The translations under genes were made by a program, and so were the position numbers. Shown one piece after another: positions 49,803 to 59,774 of a DNA stretch of 64,000 bases (its first letter is position 1; the number at the start of each line of letters is the position of its first letter). The notes beneath the pieces were generated by a model that worked only from the letters and a program-made list of their open reading frames with translations, ran no database searches and was not told the origin of the DNA. The DNA comes from Streptomyces griseocarneus. Its GTDB lineage: Bacteria; Actinomycetota; Actinomycetes; Streptomycetales; Streptomycetaceae. The stretch is from positions 62,001 to 126,000 of the forward strand of contig NZ_BNBL01000008.1 of the NCBI RefSeq assembly GCF_014655595.1, in the 5' to 3' direction.

Positions 49803-50849
49803 ATGAACTCCGACACCCCCCTCTCCCCACGCCCCCTGTACCACCTCTCCGACGTCCGGCACCGCGTCATGACCGCCCGTCAGCTGCGGGAGCACGGCGT
49901 GACGGGTGCCGAGGCGGGTGAGCGCTGCCGCTCCGGCGGCCCCTGGCGGCAGCTGCTGCCCGGGGTCTACCTCCTCCACACCGGGCCGGCCACCAGCGAG
50001 GAGCGGCTGCACGCCACCCTGATGTACACCCTTCCGCGCGCCCGGGTGCCGCGTCAGCCGGGCCCGGGCGGAGCGCGGGAGCCCGATCCGGGCCCGTACG
50101 GCCAGGCGATGATCACCGGCGCGGCGGCGCTGGCCCTGCACCGGTTCACGGCCGTGCCCTCGCTGCTCTCCCTGGAGCGCATCGACGTGCTGGTGCCGCG
50201 CACCCGGCGGCTGCGGTCGACCGGGTTCGCGCGGATCGTACGGGCGCACACCCTGCCCCGGCCGGTGCTGCTCACCGGTGTGCCGGTGGCGCCGGCCGCC
50301 CGCGCGGTGGCCGACGCCGTGACCCACATGACGGACGCCGGCGAGGTGCGGCGGCTGCTGACGGAGGCGGTGCGCGGCGGGCACTGCGAGGCGTCCGCGC
50401 TGGTGCGGGAGCTGACCCGGGCCCGGCTGCTGGGCCGGCCGCGGGTGACCGAGACCGTCGACGCGCTGCTCGCCGAGAGCCGTTCGGCCGCGGAGGACAG
50501 GCTCTACGCCATGGTGCGCGAGCAGGCCCTGCCCGCCCCGCTGTGGAACGTCGACCTGCGGCTGCCGGGCGGGCCGAGCCTGGGCTGCGTGGACGCGTTC
50601 TGGCCCGACCACGCCGTGGCGCTCGAGCTCGACACCCGGGCCGCGCACGGCCAGAACGACGCCCTGTGGTCCGAACAGTCCCGCCGGCGCGAGCACTTGG
50701 AGCGGCTGGGGGTCACGGTGGTGCGGGTGGCGCCGGGGAGTCTGCGGGGCCGGTACGCGCTCGAGGAGCAGGCCGCGGTCGTCCGTACCGCTCTGGTGGC
50801 GTCGGCCGACCGCGATCCCGCCGCGTATCTCGTCGTGCTGCCCCGGTGA
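49803..50849 (+). CDS. wHTH (AbiEi-like) protein fused to a DUF559/VSR-type nuclease fold
   Basis: 348 aa. The N-terminal part (MTARQLREHGVTGAEAGERC and WRQLLPGVYLLHTGP) has the helix-turn-helix plus wing of AbiEi-type antitoxins/transcription factors. The C-terminal part (SAAEDRLYAMVREQALP, GCVDAFWPDHAVALELDTRAAH) keeps the Glu, Asp and ELD of the PD-(D/E)xK DUF559 fold. This architecture recurs in actinobacteria; function unknown. No AbiEii-type toxin gene is adjacent. ATG at 49803 chosen from the HTH start. Confidence 0.72.
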   Translation: MNSDTPLSPRPLYHLSDVRHRVMTARQLREHGVTGAEAGERCRSGGPWRQLLPGVYLLHTGPATSEERLHATLMYTLPRARVPRQPGPGGAREPDPGPYGQAMITGAAALALHRFTAVPSLLSLERIDVLVPRTRRLRSTGFARIVRAHTLPRPVLLTGVPVAPAARAVADAVTHMTDAGEVRRLLTEAVRGGHCEASALVRELTRARLLGRPRVTETVDALLAESRSAAEDRLYAMVREQALPAPLWNVDLRLPGGPSLGCVDAFWPDHAVALELDTRAAHGQNDALWSEQSRRREHLERLGVTVVRVAPGSLRGRYALEEQAAVVRTALVASADRDPAAYLVVLPR

Positions 50850-50867
50850 GGGAGGCCCGACGGGCCG

Positions 50868-52613
50868 TCAGCGCATGGGGAGCAGCAGCTCGGTGTTGCG
50901 GTCGGTGGGCGAGCCCGCGAGCGAGGTGTCCGAGCCGGGCGCGTTGAAGGCCAGCTCGCGGTAGAGGGCCGCGAGCCCGGTCTGGGACAGGTCGTGGAAG
51001 TCGGTGCGGTAGGGCGCGGCCGACTCGATGAGCGTGGTGAACAGGGAGATCGTCCCGTCCTTGTTGTCGGTGATCTCGATGACGCGGGCGAGCTGCGGGT
51101 AGTCGACGTGCGAGGCGGTGGCGATCTCCCAGAAGCTGCCGCGCGGCCGGATGCGGTTGCGGTGGCTGTGGCCGTTGATCCAGGCCAGGACGTTCTTGTG
51201 GCGGCCGAGCAGGGCGAGCACCTCGTCGCCGTTGTGCCGCTTCTCGCCGGGGCGGGCGGGGTCCGGCGTCATGTTGCTCATGCTCCAGCTCGGGTGGTGG
51301 CTGAAGACCAGGGCGTACTCGTCCTTGTGCTGCTTGAGCGTGCGGTCGAGCCAGTTGAACTGGGCGGTGCCCAGGGAGCCCTGGTAGTGGCCGCCCGGGT
51401 CCGTCGAGTCGAGGCTGATGCCGATGACGCGGTCGGAGACGCGGAAGGTGTAGTAGAGGTTGCCGGAGTCGAGGTTGGCGCGGGTGTAGCCGTGGCCGAC
51501 GGGCCCGCGGCCGGCGTAGCGGGGGTCGAGGTGGGCCGCCACGTACTGCCGCGCGGTCAGCGGCACCCGGCGGGGGTCGGGGGTGACCGTGCGCATGTCC
51601 TTCTTGTGGGCCCGGAGCATGGCCTCGATGCGCTTGCCCTTGGGGTCGGCGCCGTTGACCTCGCCCTCGATCAGGTACTTGGCCTCGGCGGGCGGGATGT
51701 ACTGCAGCTTCTTGTTGCCGACGGCGACGTCGGAGATGAAGGTGCCCGCGGCCGGGTAGCAGCCGCCGGAGAGCCCGTCGTGGTTGCCGAAGGTGGAGTA
51801 CCAGGGGATGTTCAGGCCGGGGCTGGTCACGCTGCGGCAGGCGGCGGCGAGGTAGCCGTCGATGCGGGGGTAGCCGACGGCCTTGTCCTGGTCGCGCAGG
51901 GCGGTGTCGGGGTGCCAGTAGAGCTTGAGGCCGCTGTTCTGCACGCCCTCGTAGTGGCGGGGGTCGCCGGTGTTGGGGTTCATCCGGCCGCCGCTGAGGG
52001 CGGTGAGGAACCACTCCACCTCGATCCTGGCGTTCTCGTCGCCGTTGTCGCCGGTGGTCATCATGAAGCCGAGGGGCTTGCCGGTGGCGGGGCCCCGGCG
52101 CAGCTTGTTGACGCGCTCGACGAGGGAGACCACGCCGGGCAGGGTCAGCGCCTCGTGCGGCCGCCAGCCGCCGGCGTCGGCGGAGCGGAAGAACTCGTAG
52201 CGCAGCGGGTGCTGTACGTCCGTCAGGTGCAGGTCGGTGAACTGCACGAAGCAGGCGAGGGCGGTGCGCCGGTCCTCGCGGCCGTTGTGCCCCTCGGCCA
52301 GGTCGGCGCGCACGACCCTGGACCAGCCGGGGCCCTCGGCCAGGCGCCGGTAGCCGCCGCTGCCGCGCGGGGCGGCGACGGAGACCAGGGTGGTGCCCGC
52401 GCCCGTGGGCGCGGCCTCGGCCTCCGTGGTGGCCACGGCCTGGGCGGGTGTTCCGGGCGCGGGTGTGGGATCGCCCGGCGTGGCGGCTGCCGGGCCGGCG
52501 TCCATGCCCACGGCCAGGCCCAGCCCGGTGGCCGTGGTGACGGCACCCGCGGCGGCCAGGAAGGAGCGGCGGTCGAACTGCGAGTCTGCGGTTCTGCGGG
52601 ATCTGCGGTGCAT
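50868..52613 (-). CDS. Tat-exported metallophosphoesterase
   Basis: 581 aa, exported through Tat: RR at 15-16 in FDRRSFLAAAGAVTTATG, followed by an Ala-rich cleavage region. The calcineurin-type catalytic core has FVQFTDLHLTD, TTGDNGDEN, STFGNHDGLSGG, FSHHPSWSM and INGHSHRNRI (metal and phosphate ligands). It resembles the TIGR03767-type phosphoesterases of actinobacteria. The ATG at 52613 has GGGGAG upstream; the longer frame is excluded. Divergent from the subtilase gene. Confidence 0.92.
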   Translation of the reverse strand: MHRRSRRTADSQFDRRSFLAAAGAVTTATGLGLAVGMDAGPAAATPGDPTPAPGTPAQAVATTEAEAAPTGAGTTLVSVAAPRGSGGYRRLAEGPGWSRVVRADLAEGHNGREDRRTALACFVQFTDLHLTDVQHPLRYEFFRSADAGGWRPHEALTLPGVVSLVERVNKLRRGPATGKPLGFMMTTGDNGDENARIEVEWFLTALSGGRMNPNTGDPRHYEGVQNSGLKLYWHPDTALRDQDKAVGYPRIDGYLAAACRSVTSPGLNIPWYSTFGNHDGLSGGCYPAAGTFISDVAVGNKKLQYIPPAEAKYLIEGEVNGADPKGKRIEAMLRAHKKDMRTVTPDPRRVPLTARQYVAAHLDPRYAGRGPVGHGYTRANLDSGNLYYTFRVSDRVIGISLDSTDPGGHYQGSLGTAQFNWLDRTLKQHKDEYALVFSHHPSWSMSNMTPDPARPGEKRHNGDEVLALLGRHKNVLAWINGHSHRNRIRPRGSFWEIATASHVDYPQLARVIEITDNKDGTISLFTTLIESAAPYRTDFHDLSQTGLAALYRELAFNAPGSDTSLAGSPTDRNTELLLPMR

Positions 52614-53127
52614 GGCGGTCTCCCCGAGTGCGAACGCGAAGGCAGGCGGTCTTGCGGGCGGGCTGCGGCCCCGGTCAGTCAGGATCGTTGGCAGCGCGAA
52701 TGACCTGGGCGTGAACATGACCGCAACGGTCGCCGCCGATCACCTCACATGGATCTTGGCTAGTGCGAACTGACATACACCACTCGTCCCCTGGAGTTCT
52801 GACGCTCACTCAGCGTTCACCCTCGAGGGGAACCCTGGCACCGGTCATCGGGCAGTGCGTTGGTCCGTTTGTCGTACAGCTGCTGAGCTGCGAGAACGCC
52901 GCTGACCGCTTCACGGCCTCCGTCCCGCTTCATCCCGCGTGGCGCATGGCGGGTTTACGCCATCCTTATGTTCCCTCCCCGACAACTCTCCCCAAACCCC
53001 CGCCACTTCCATAAAAGTGATCGCTCACCGGCCTCCGCATTCCGGACGCCAGGTCGTAGTGCCCACCGCTGTGCACTTTTCGTTACCCGTTTTTTCTTCT
53101 CTTCCTCACTTCCAGTCAGGGATGCCC
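52614..53127. promoter_or_regulatory. Divergent promoter region
   Basis: 514 bp of non-coding DNA, AT-richer than its flanks. It holds GACCG/CGGTC (52719-52731), ATGGCG/CGCCAT around GGTTTA (52946-52963) and CACTT/AAGTG around CCATAA (53004-53019). Promoters for the phosphoesterase and the protease must lie here. Confidence 0.5.
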
Positions 53128-55836
53128 ATGACCACCACCCCCGACCCCCGGAACGCGCCGCCGGGCGCGAGAGCCGCGGCCCGAATAGCCATAGCGGCCT
53201 CGCTCGTGGCCGCCCTCACCGCGGCGGGCGCCGCCCCCGCGCTCGCCGACGACCCGCGGCCGGCTCCGGGACCGGCCAAGTCCGGCCCGGACAAGCTCGG
53301 TTCGCAGGACGCGGACCTGCTGGCAAAGGCCAAGGCCGACGGCGACAAGACCGTCACCATGATGATCGCCACCCAGCCGGGGAAGACCGGCCCGGTCGCC
53401 GGCGCGCTGGACGCGATCAAGGGCGCCTCGGTGGGCCAGTCCTACGACAAGCTCGGCTACGTCCGCGTCACCGTGCCCACCGGCAAGGCCGACGCCGCCA
53501 TCGACGAGGCGAAGAAGCTCGATGCCGTGCACGGCATCGACCTCAAGCAGGAGATCCGGCTCCCGGACCCGACCCCGCGCGCCGACACCGGCTCGGCGGC
53601 GCAGTCGGCGCGGAAGCTCGCCAAGGGCCGGACGTACCCCGCCCCGGGCAGGAACACCCCGGCGAAGAACCCCTACCAGCCCGCCTTCGAGACCGGCGCC
53701 GTCGAGTTCACCGAGGACCACCCCAAGGCCGACGGCCGCGGCGTGACCATCGGCATCCTGGACTCCGGCGTGGACCTCGCCCACCCGGCGCTGCAGAAGA
53801 CCACCACCGGCGAGCGCAAGATCGTCGACTGGGTGACCGCCACCGACCCGCTCGCGGACGAGGACGGCACCTGGCTGCCGATGACGTCCGACGTGGCCGG
53901 CCCCTCCTTCTCCTTCAACGGCCGCACCTACACCGCGCCCGCCTCCGGCTCGTACCAGGTCGCCCTCTTCCGCGAGAGCGAGACCACCGGCGGCGACATG
54001 AAGGGCGACCTCAACCGGGACGGCGACACCACCGACTCCTGGGCGGTCCTCTACGACAAGGCCGCGGGCACCGTGCGCGTCGACCTCGACGACGACGGGA
54101 ACTTCGGCAACGACGCCGACATGAAGCCGTACAAGGACGGCTTCCAGGTCGGCTACTTCGGCAAGGACAACCCCGACACCCCGATCGCCGAGCGCATCCC
54201 CTTCGTCGTGCAGGTCCGCAAGGACGTGCCGATGGACCCCAAGGGCGGCGACTGGATCGGCAAGAAGGCCGACTTCGTCAACATCGGCGTCATCGAGTCC
54301 GAGCACGGCACGCACGTCGCGGGCATCACCGCCGCCAACGGGCTCTTCGGCGGGAAGATGAACGGCGCGGCGCCCGGCGCGAAGATCGTCTCCTCCCGGG
54401 CCTGCACCTGGACCGGCGGCTGCACCAACGTCGCGCTCACCGAGGGCATGATCGACCTCGTGGTCAACCGCGGCGTCGACATCGTCAACATGTCGATCGG
54501 CGGCCTGCCCGCGCTCAACGACGGCAACAACGCCCGCGCCGAGCTCTACACCCGCCTCATCGACACCTACGGCGTCCAGCTGGTGATCTCCGCGGGCAAC
54601 AGCGGCCCCGGCCTGAACACCATCGGCGACCCGGCCCTGGCCGACAAGGTCGTCAGCGTCGGCGCCTCCGTCTCCAAGGAGACCTGGGCCGCCAACTACG
54701 GCTCCGAGGTCAAGACCGCGTACGCGATGATGCCCTTCTCCTCCCGCGGCCCGCGCGAGGACGGCGGCTTCACCCCGACGATCACCGCCCCCGGCGCGTC
54801 GGTCAACACCACGCCGACCTGGGAGCCGGGCGCGCCCGTCAAGGAGGCCGGCTACGACCTCCCGCCCGGCTACGGCATGCTGCAGGGCACCTCGATGGCC
54901 TCCCCGCAGGCCACGGGCGCCGCGGCGCTGCTGATCTCGGCCGCCAAGCAGAAGCACATGAAGCTGACGCCCGCCGACCTGCGCACGGCGCTGACCAGCA
55001 CCGCCAAGAAGATCAAGGGCTTCCAGGCGTACGAGCAGGGCTCCGGCCTGATCGACATCGTCGAGGCCTGGGAGGCGCTGCGCGACGGCGCCACCGCCCA
55101 CGAGTACGCCGTCAAGGCGCCCGTGTCCACCGCCCTGTCCGGCCGACTCAAGACCCCCGGCTTCGGCACCGGCGTCTACGACCGCGAGGGCGGCCTCAAG
55201 GCCGGCGAGACCCGTACGTACGACGTCACGATCACCCGCACCTCCGGCCCGGACAAGCCGGTGCGGCACGAGCTCGAGTGGCGCAACAACGACGGCACCT
55301 TCAAGCTCGTCGGTGACGACGAGGTCAAGCTGCCGCTGAACAAGCCGGTGACCGTCAAGGTCCGGGCGAAGGCCAAGGCGGCCGGCATCCACAGCGCGAT
55401 CCTGGCCGTGGACGACGAGCGCACCGAGGGCATCGACAAGCAGATCATGACCACCGTGATCGTGGCCGAGCCGCTCGCCTCCAACGTCTTCAAGACGTCC
55501 GGCAAGGCCACGCGCAACGCCACCACGTCGTACTTCGTGACCGTCCCCCAGGGCACCAAGTCGCTGGAGGTCGCCATGAGCGGCCTGGCCGACGGCAGCC
55601 AGACCCGGTTCATCGCCATCAGCCCCTACGGCGTCCCGGCGGACAAGACCTCCACGATCAACTGCTACCCGAACTACCCGAACCCCGACAACACCTGCCG
55701 CCCGGACCTGCGCTCGTACAAGAACCCGGTCCCCGGCGTCTGGGAGTTCGAGGTCGAGTCCCGCCGCACCTCCCCGCTGCTGGAGAACCCCTACACGCTG
55801 ACGGTCACCGCCGGCGACGGTGCCACCAAGCCGTAG
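53128..55836 (+). CDS. Secreted subtilisin-like (S8) serine protease
   Basis: About 902 aa. Sec signal peptide (AIAASLVAALTAAGAAPALA). An I9-like propeptide (50-180). Catalytic domain with Asp212 (GILDSGVD), His393 (EHGTHVAGI), oxyanion Asn in SAGNSGPG and Ser589 (GTSMASPQATG); the long Asp-His spacing reflects a large insert, as in tripeptidyl-peptidase/kexin-like streptomycete proteases. C-terminal beta domains (640-900) likely bind substrate or wall. Start 53128 or ATG 53122 two codons earlier (AGGG upstream favours 53128). Confidence 0.92.
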   Translation: MTTTPDPRNAPPGARAAARIAIAASLVAALTAAGAAPALADDPRPAPGPAKSGPDKLGSQDADLLAKAKADGDKTVTMMIATQPGKTGPVAGALDAIKGASVGQSYDKLGYVRVTVPTGKADAAIDEAKKLDAVHGIDLKQEIRLPDPTPRADTGSAAQSARKLAKGRTYPAPGRNTPAKNPYQPAFETGAVEFTEDHPKADGRGVTIGILDSGVDLAHPALQKTTTGERKIVDWVTATDPLADEDGTWLPMTSDVAGPSFSFNGRTYTAPASGSYQVALFRESETTGGDMKGDLNRDGDTTDSWAVLYDKAAGTVRVDLDDDGNFGNDADMKPYKDGFQVGYFGKDNPDTPIAERIPFVVQVRKDVPMDPKGGDWIGKKADFVNIGVIESEHGTHVAGITAANGLFGGKMNGAAPGAKIVSSRACTWTGGCTNVALTEGMIDLVVNRGVDIVNMSIGGLPALNDGNNARAELYTRLIDTYGVQLVISAGNSGPGLNTIGDPALADKVVSVGASVSKETWAANYGSEVKTAYAMMPFSSRGPREDGGFTPTITAPGASVNTTPTWEPGAPVKEAGYDLPPGYGMLQGTSMASPQATGAAALLISAAKQKHMKLTPADLRTALTSTAKKIKGFQAYEQGSGLIDIVEAWEALRDGATAHEYAVKAPVSTALSGRLKTPGFGTGVYDREGGLKAGETRTYDVTITRTSGPDKPVRHELEWRNNDGTFKLVGDDEVKLPLNKPVTVKVRAKAKAAGIHSAILAVDDERTEGIDKQIMTTVIVAEPLASNVFKTSGKATRNATTSYFVTVPQGTKSLEVAMSGLADGSQTRFIAISPYGVPADKTSTINCYPNYPNPDNTCRPDLRSYKNPVPGVWEFEVESRRTSPLLENPYTLTVTAGDGATKP

Positions 55837-55857
55837 CCTCCGACGATCCGGCCGCCG

Positions 55858-55895
55858 GGGCCGGGACGCGCCCTCACCGGGACGCGTCCCGGCCC
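55858..55895 (+). terminator. Protease gene terminator
   Basis: 13-bp stem GGGCCGGGACGCG (55858-55870) / CGCGTCCCGGCCC (55883-55895), 12-nt loop. Confidence 0.85.
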
Positions 55896-56008
55896 TCGGA
55901 CAATGGATTGGACTTTTGGGGCGGGTACCACCACATGATGGAACTGTTCAGCCGGGTGCACCGTCCCCGGCAGTGACAGTTGTGGTGTACATGAGCTAGG
56001 GAGCACTC

Positions 56009-57037
56009 GTGAGGATCGGAATCGTCGGAGCCACCGGTCAGGTCGGCGGAGTCATGCGCAAGATCCTCGCCGAGCGGGAGTTCCCGGTCAGCGAGCTGCG
56101 CCTGTTCGCCTCGGCGCGCTCCGCCGGCTCCACGCTGCCCTGGCAGGACACGCAGATCACCGTCGAGGACGCGGCCACCGCCGACTACTCGGGCCTGGAC
56201 ATCGTGCTCTTCTCCGCCGGCGGCGCCACCTCCAGGGCGCTGGCCGAGAAGGTCGCCGGGCAGGGCGCGGTCGTGATCGACAACTCCTCCGCCTGGCGCC
56301 GCGACCCCGAGGTGCCGCTGGTGGTCTCCGAGGTCAACCCGCACGCGATCGCCGACCGCCCCAAGGGCATCATCGCCAACCCGAACTGCACCACCATGGC
56401 CGCCATGCCGGTGCTCAAGCCGCTGCACGCCGAGGCCGGCCTGACCGCCCTGGTCGCCACCACCTACCAGGCGGTCTCCGGCTCCGGCCTGGCCGGCGTC
56501 GCCGAGCTGGACGGCCAGCTGCGCAAGGTCGCCGACCGGGCGGCCGAGCTGACCCACGACGGCGAGGCCGTGGAGTTCCCGGAGCCGGGCGTCTACAAGC
56601 GCCCCATCGCCTTCAACGTCCTGCCGCTGGCCGGCGCGATCGTCGAGGACGGCAGCTTCGAGACCGACGAGGAGCAGAAGCTCCGCAACGAGTCCCGCAA
56701 GATCCTGGAGATCCCGGACCTCAAGGTCTCCGGCACCTGCGTGCGCGTCCCCGTCTTCTCCGGCCACTCCCTGCAGGTCAACGCCCGCTTCGAGCGTCCG
56801 GTCAGCGTCGAGCGCGCCTACGAGCTGCTCAAGGACGCGCCCGGCGTCGAGCTGTCCGAGATCCCGACCCCGCTGCAGGCGGCGGGCAAGGACGTCTCCT
56901 ACGTGGGCCGCATCCGCGCCGACGAGACCGTGGAGCACGGCCTGGCGCTGTTCCTCTCCGGCGACAACCTCCGCAAGGGCGCGGCCCTCAACGCCGTCCA
57001 GATCGCCGAACTGGTCGCCGCCGAGCTGCGCGGCTGA
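56009..57037 (+). CDS. asd: Aspartate-semialdehyde dehydrogenase
   Basis: NADPH-dependent conversion of aspartyl-4-phosphate to aspartate semialdehyde, the branch point to Lys/DAP, Met, Thr and Ile. 342 aa, GTG start. NADP loop GIVGATGQVGGVM, active-site Cys127 in NPNCTT, His253 in VFSGHS. Lysine/DAP synthesis feeds peptidoglycan. Located between protease and peptidase genes but with its own terminator, so probably transcribed alone. Confidence 0.97.
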   Translation: MRIGIVGATGQVGGVMRKILAEREFPVSELRLFASARSAGSTLPWQDTQITVEDAATADYSGLDIVLFSAGGATSRALAEKVAGQGAVVIDNSSAWRRDPEVPLVVSEVNPHAIADRPKGIIANPNCTTMAAMPVLKPLHAEAGLTALVATTYQAVSGSGLAGVAELDGQLRKVADRAAELTHDGEAVEFPEPGVYKRPIAFNVLPLAGAIVEDGSFETDEEQKLRNESRKILEIPDLKVSGTCVRVPVFSGHSLQVNARFERPVSVERAYELLKDAPGVELSEIPTPLQAAGKDVSYVGRIRADETVEHGLALFLSGDNLRKGAALNAVQIAELVAAELRG

Positions 57038-57054
57038 CCCGCGACGCGACGCGT

Positions 57055-57085
57055 GAGGGGGCGGGCCCGCCGGGCCCGCCCCCTC
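57055..57085 (+). terminator. asd terminator
   Basis: 12-bp perfect stem GAGGGGGCGGGC (57055-57066) / GCCCGCCCCCTC (57074-57085), 7-nt loop. Confidence 0.88.
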
Positions 57086-57185
57086 GGCGCATCCGCCGAC
57101 AGCGTACGCACCGCCACGGACAGCGATGCCGTGGAAGGATGGCCGGGAACGTCGTGATGTGCCGTGATGTGAAGGAGATGCCCTG

Positions 57186-59756
57186 GTGCCCGGAACGAAT
57201 CTGACCCGCGAAGAGGCACAGCAGCGGGCCCGCCTGCTGACCGTGGACGCCTACGAGATCGACCTCGACCTGTCCGGGGCTCAGGACGGCGGCACCTACC
57301 GGTCCGTGACCACCGTGCGCTTCGAGGCCACCGAGGCGGGCGACTCCTTCATCGACCTGGTCGCGCCGGCCGTGCACGAGGTCGTGCTGAACGGCACCGC
57401 GCTGGACGCGGGCGAGGTCTTCCGGGACAGCCGCATCGCGCTGCCGGGCCTGGTGCCCGGGCGCAACGAGCTGAAGGTGGTCGCGGACTGCGCGTACACC
57501 AACACCGGCGAGGGTCTGCACCGCTTCGTGGACCCGGTGGACCAGCAGGCCTACCTCTACACGCAGTTCGAGGTGCCGGACGCCCGCCGCGTCTTCGCCT
57601 CCTTCGAGCAGCCGGACCTGAAGGCGACATTCCGGTTCACCGTGAAGGCCCCCGAGGGCTGGACCGTGATCTCCAACTCGCCGACGCCCGAGCGCCCGGC
57701 CGACAACGTCTGGCGCTTCGAGCCGACCCCGCGCATCTCCACGTACATCACCGCGCTGATCGCCGGCCCGTACCACTCGGTGCACAGCACGTACGAGAAG
57801 GACGGCCAGAGCGTCCCGCTGGGCATCTACTGCCGCCCGTCGCTGGCGGAGTTCCTGGACGCCGACGCGATCTTCGAGGTGACGCGGCAGGGCTTCGACT
57901 GGTTCCAGGAGAAGTTCGACTACGCCTACCCCTTCGCCAAGTACGACCAGCTCTTCGTCCCGGAGTTCAACGCGGGCGCGATGGAGAACGCGGGCGCGGT
58001 CACCATCCGCGACCAGTACGTCTTCCGCTCGAAGGTGACGGACGCCGCGTACGAGGTGCGCGCCGAGACGATCCTGCACGAGCTCGCCCACATGTGGTTC
58101 GGCGACCTGGTCACCATGGAGTGGTGGAACGACCTCTGGCTGAACGAGTCGTTCGCCACCTACACCTCCATCGCCTGCCAGGCGTATGCACCGGGCAGCA
58201 AGTGGCCCCACTCGTGGACGACGTTCGCCAACTCCATGAAGACCTGGGCGTACCGGCAGGACCAGCTGCCGTCCACCCACCCGATCATGGCGGACATCCG
58301 CGACCTGGACGACGTGCTCGTCAACTTCGACGGCATCACCTACGCCAAGGGCGCCTCGGTCCTCAAGCAGCTCGTCGCCTACGTCGGCATGGACGAGTTC
58401 TTCACCGGCGTCCAGGCGTACTTCAAGGAGCACGCCTTCGGCAACACCCGCCTGTCCGACCTGCTGGGCGCGCTGGAGAAGACCTCCGGCCGTGACCTGA
58501 AGACCTGGTCGAAGGCGTGGCTGGAGACCGCCGGCATCAACATCCTGCGGCCCGAGATCACCACGGACGCCGACGGCGTCATCACCGCCTTCGCCGTCCG
58601 GCAGGAGGCCCCCGCGCTGCCCGCCGGCGCCAAGGGCGAGCCCACCCTGCGCCCGCACCGCATCGCGATCGGCCTGTACGACCTCGACGGCGGCAAGCTG
58701 GTCCGCAAGGACCGGATCGAGCTGGACGTCGACGGCGCGCTGACCGAGGTCCCGCAGCTGACCGGCCGGACCCGCCCGGCCGTGGTGCTGCTCAACGACG
58801 ACGACCTGTCGTACGCCAAGGTGCGCCTGGACTCCGAGTCCCTGGCCACCGTCACCCAGCACCTGGGCGACTTCGCCGAGTCCCTCCCCCGCGCCCTGTC
58901 CTGGGCCTCCGCCTGGGACATGACCCGCGACGCCGAGCTGGCCACCCGCGACTACCTGGACCTGGTGCTGTCCGGCATCGCCAAGGAGACGGACATCGGC
59001 GTGGTGCAGTCGCTGCACCGCCAGGTCAAGACCGCGCTCGAGGTGTACGCCGCGCCGACCTGGCGCGAGACGGGCCTGGCGAAGTGGACCGAGGCCACGC
59101 TCGAGCACCTGCGCGCGGCCGAGCCCGGCAGCGACCACCAGCTGGCGTGGGCCCGGGCCTTCGCCGCCACCGCCCGCACCGACGAGCAGCTGGACCTGCT
59201 GTCCGGCCTGCTGGACGGCACCGAGACCGTCGAGGGCCTGGCCGTCGACACCGAGCTGCGCTGGGACCTGCTGGGCCGGCTGGCCGCGACGGGCCGCGCG
59301 GACGAGAAGGCCATCGCCGCCGAGCTGGAGCGCGACAGGACCTCGGCGGGCGAGCAGCACGCCGCCTGGGCCCGCGCCGCGCGCCCGACGGCCGAGGCGA
59401 AGGCCCAGGCCTGGGCCGCGGTCGTCGAGTCGGACAAGCTGCCCAACGCCGTGCAGGAGTCGGTCATCGGCGGCTTCCAGCAGGCCGACCAGCGCGAGCT
59501 GCTCGCCCCCTACGCCGAGAAGTACTTCGCGGTGGTCAAGGACGTCTGGGACAACCGCAGCCACGAGATCGCCCAGCAGATCGCGGTCGGCCTCTACCCC
59601 GCGCTGCAGGTCTCCCAGGCCACCCTGGACGCCACGGACGCCTGGCTGGCCTCGGCCGAGCCGAACGCGGCGCTGCGCCGCCTGGTCACCGAGTCCCGCG
59701 CGGGCATCGAGCGGGCCCTGAAGGCCCAGGCCGCGGACGCGGCGGCGACCGCCTGA
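57186..59756 (+). CDS. pepN: M1-family aminopeptidase N, copy 2
   Basis: 856-aa zinc aminopeptidase. Same domain order as the copy at 47081. GAMEN is at 264 (followed by Ala-Gly), HELAH at 298 and the Glu in LNESFAT. These match canonical PepN more closely than copy 1, so this is the likely housekeeping copy. GTG start with GAAGGAG upstream. No signal peptide. The two paralogues flank the phosphoesterase, subtilase and asd genes. Confidence 0.96.
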   Translation: MPGTNLTREEAQQRARLLTVDAYEIDLDLSGAQDGGTYRSVTTVRFEATEAGDSFIDLVAPAVHEVVLNGTALDAGEVFRDSRIALPGLVPGRNELKVVADCAYTNTGEGLHRFVDPVDQQAYLYTQFEVPDARRVFASFEQPDLKATFRFTVKAPEGWTVISNSPTPERPADNVWRFEPTPRISTYITALIAGPYHSVHSTYEKDGQSVPLGIYCRPSLAEFLDADAIFEVTRQGFDWFQEKFDYAYPFAKYDQLFVPEFNAGAMENAGAVTIRDQYVFRSKVTDAAYEVRAETILHELAHMWFGDLVTMEWWNDLWLNESFATYTSIACQAYAPGSKWPHSWTTFANSMKTWAYRQDQLPSTHPIMADIRDLDDVLVNFDGITYAKGASVLKQLVAYVGMDEFFTGVQAYFKEHAFGNTRLSDLLGALEKTSGRDLKTWSKAWLETAGINILRPEITTDADGVITAFAVRQEAPALPAGAKGEPTLRPHRIAIGLYDLDGGKLVRKDRIELDVDGALTEVPQLTGRTRPAVVLLNDDDLSYAKVRLDSESLATVTQHLGDFAESLPRALSWASAWDMTRDAELATRDYLDLVLSGIAKETDIGVVQSLHRQVKTALEVYAAPTWRETGLAKWTEATLEHLRAAEPGSDHQLAWARAFAATARTDEQLDLLSGLLDGTETVEGLAVDTELRWDLLGRLAATGRADEKAIAAELERDRTSAGEQHAAWARAARPTAEAKAQAWAAVVESDKLPNAVQESVIGGFQQADQRELLAPYAEKYFAVVKDVWDNRSHEIAQQIAVGLYPALQVSQATLDATDAWLASAEPNAALRRLVTESRAGIERALKAQAADAAATA

Positions 59757-59774
59757 CGGCCGTAGCGACAACGA

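Noticed and set aside
52718..52773. 18-codon plus-strand ORF (MTATVAADHLTWILASAN)
   Set aside because: No ribosome site and in a divergent promoter region; more likely chance.
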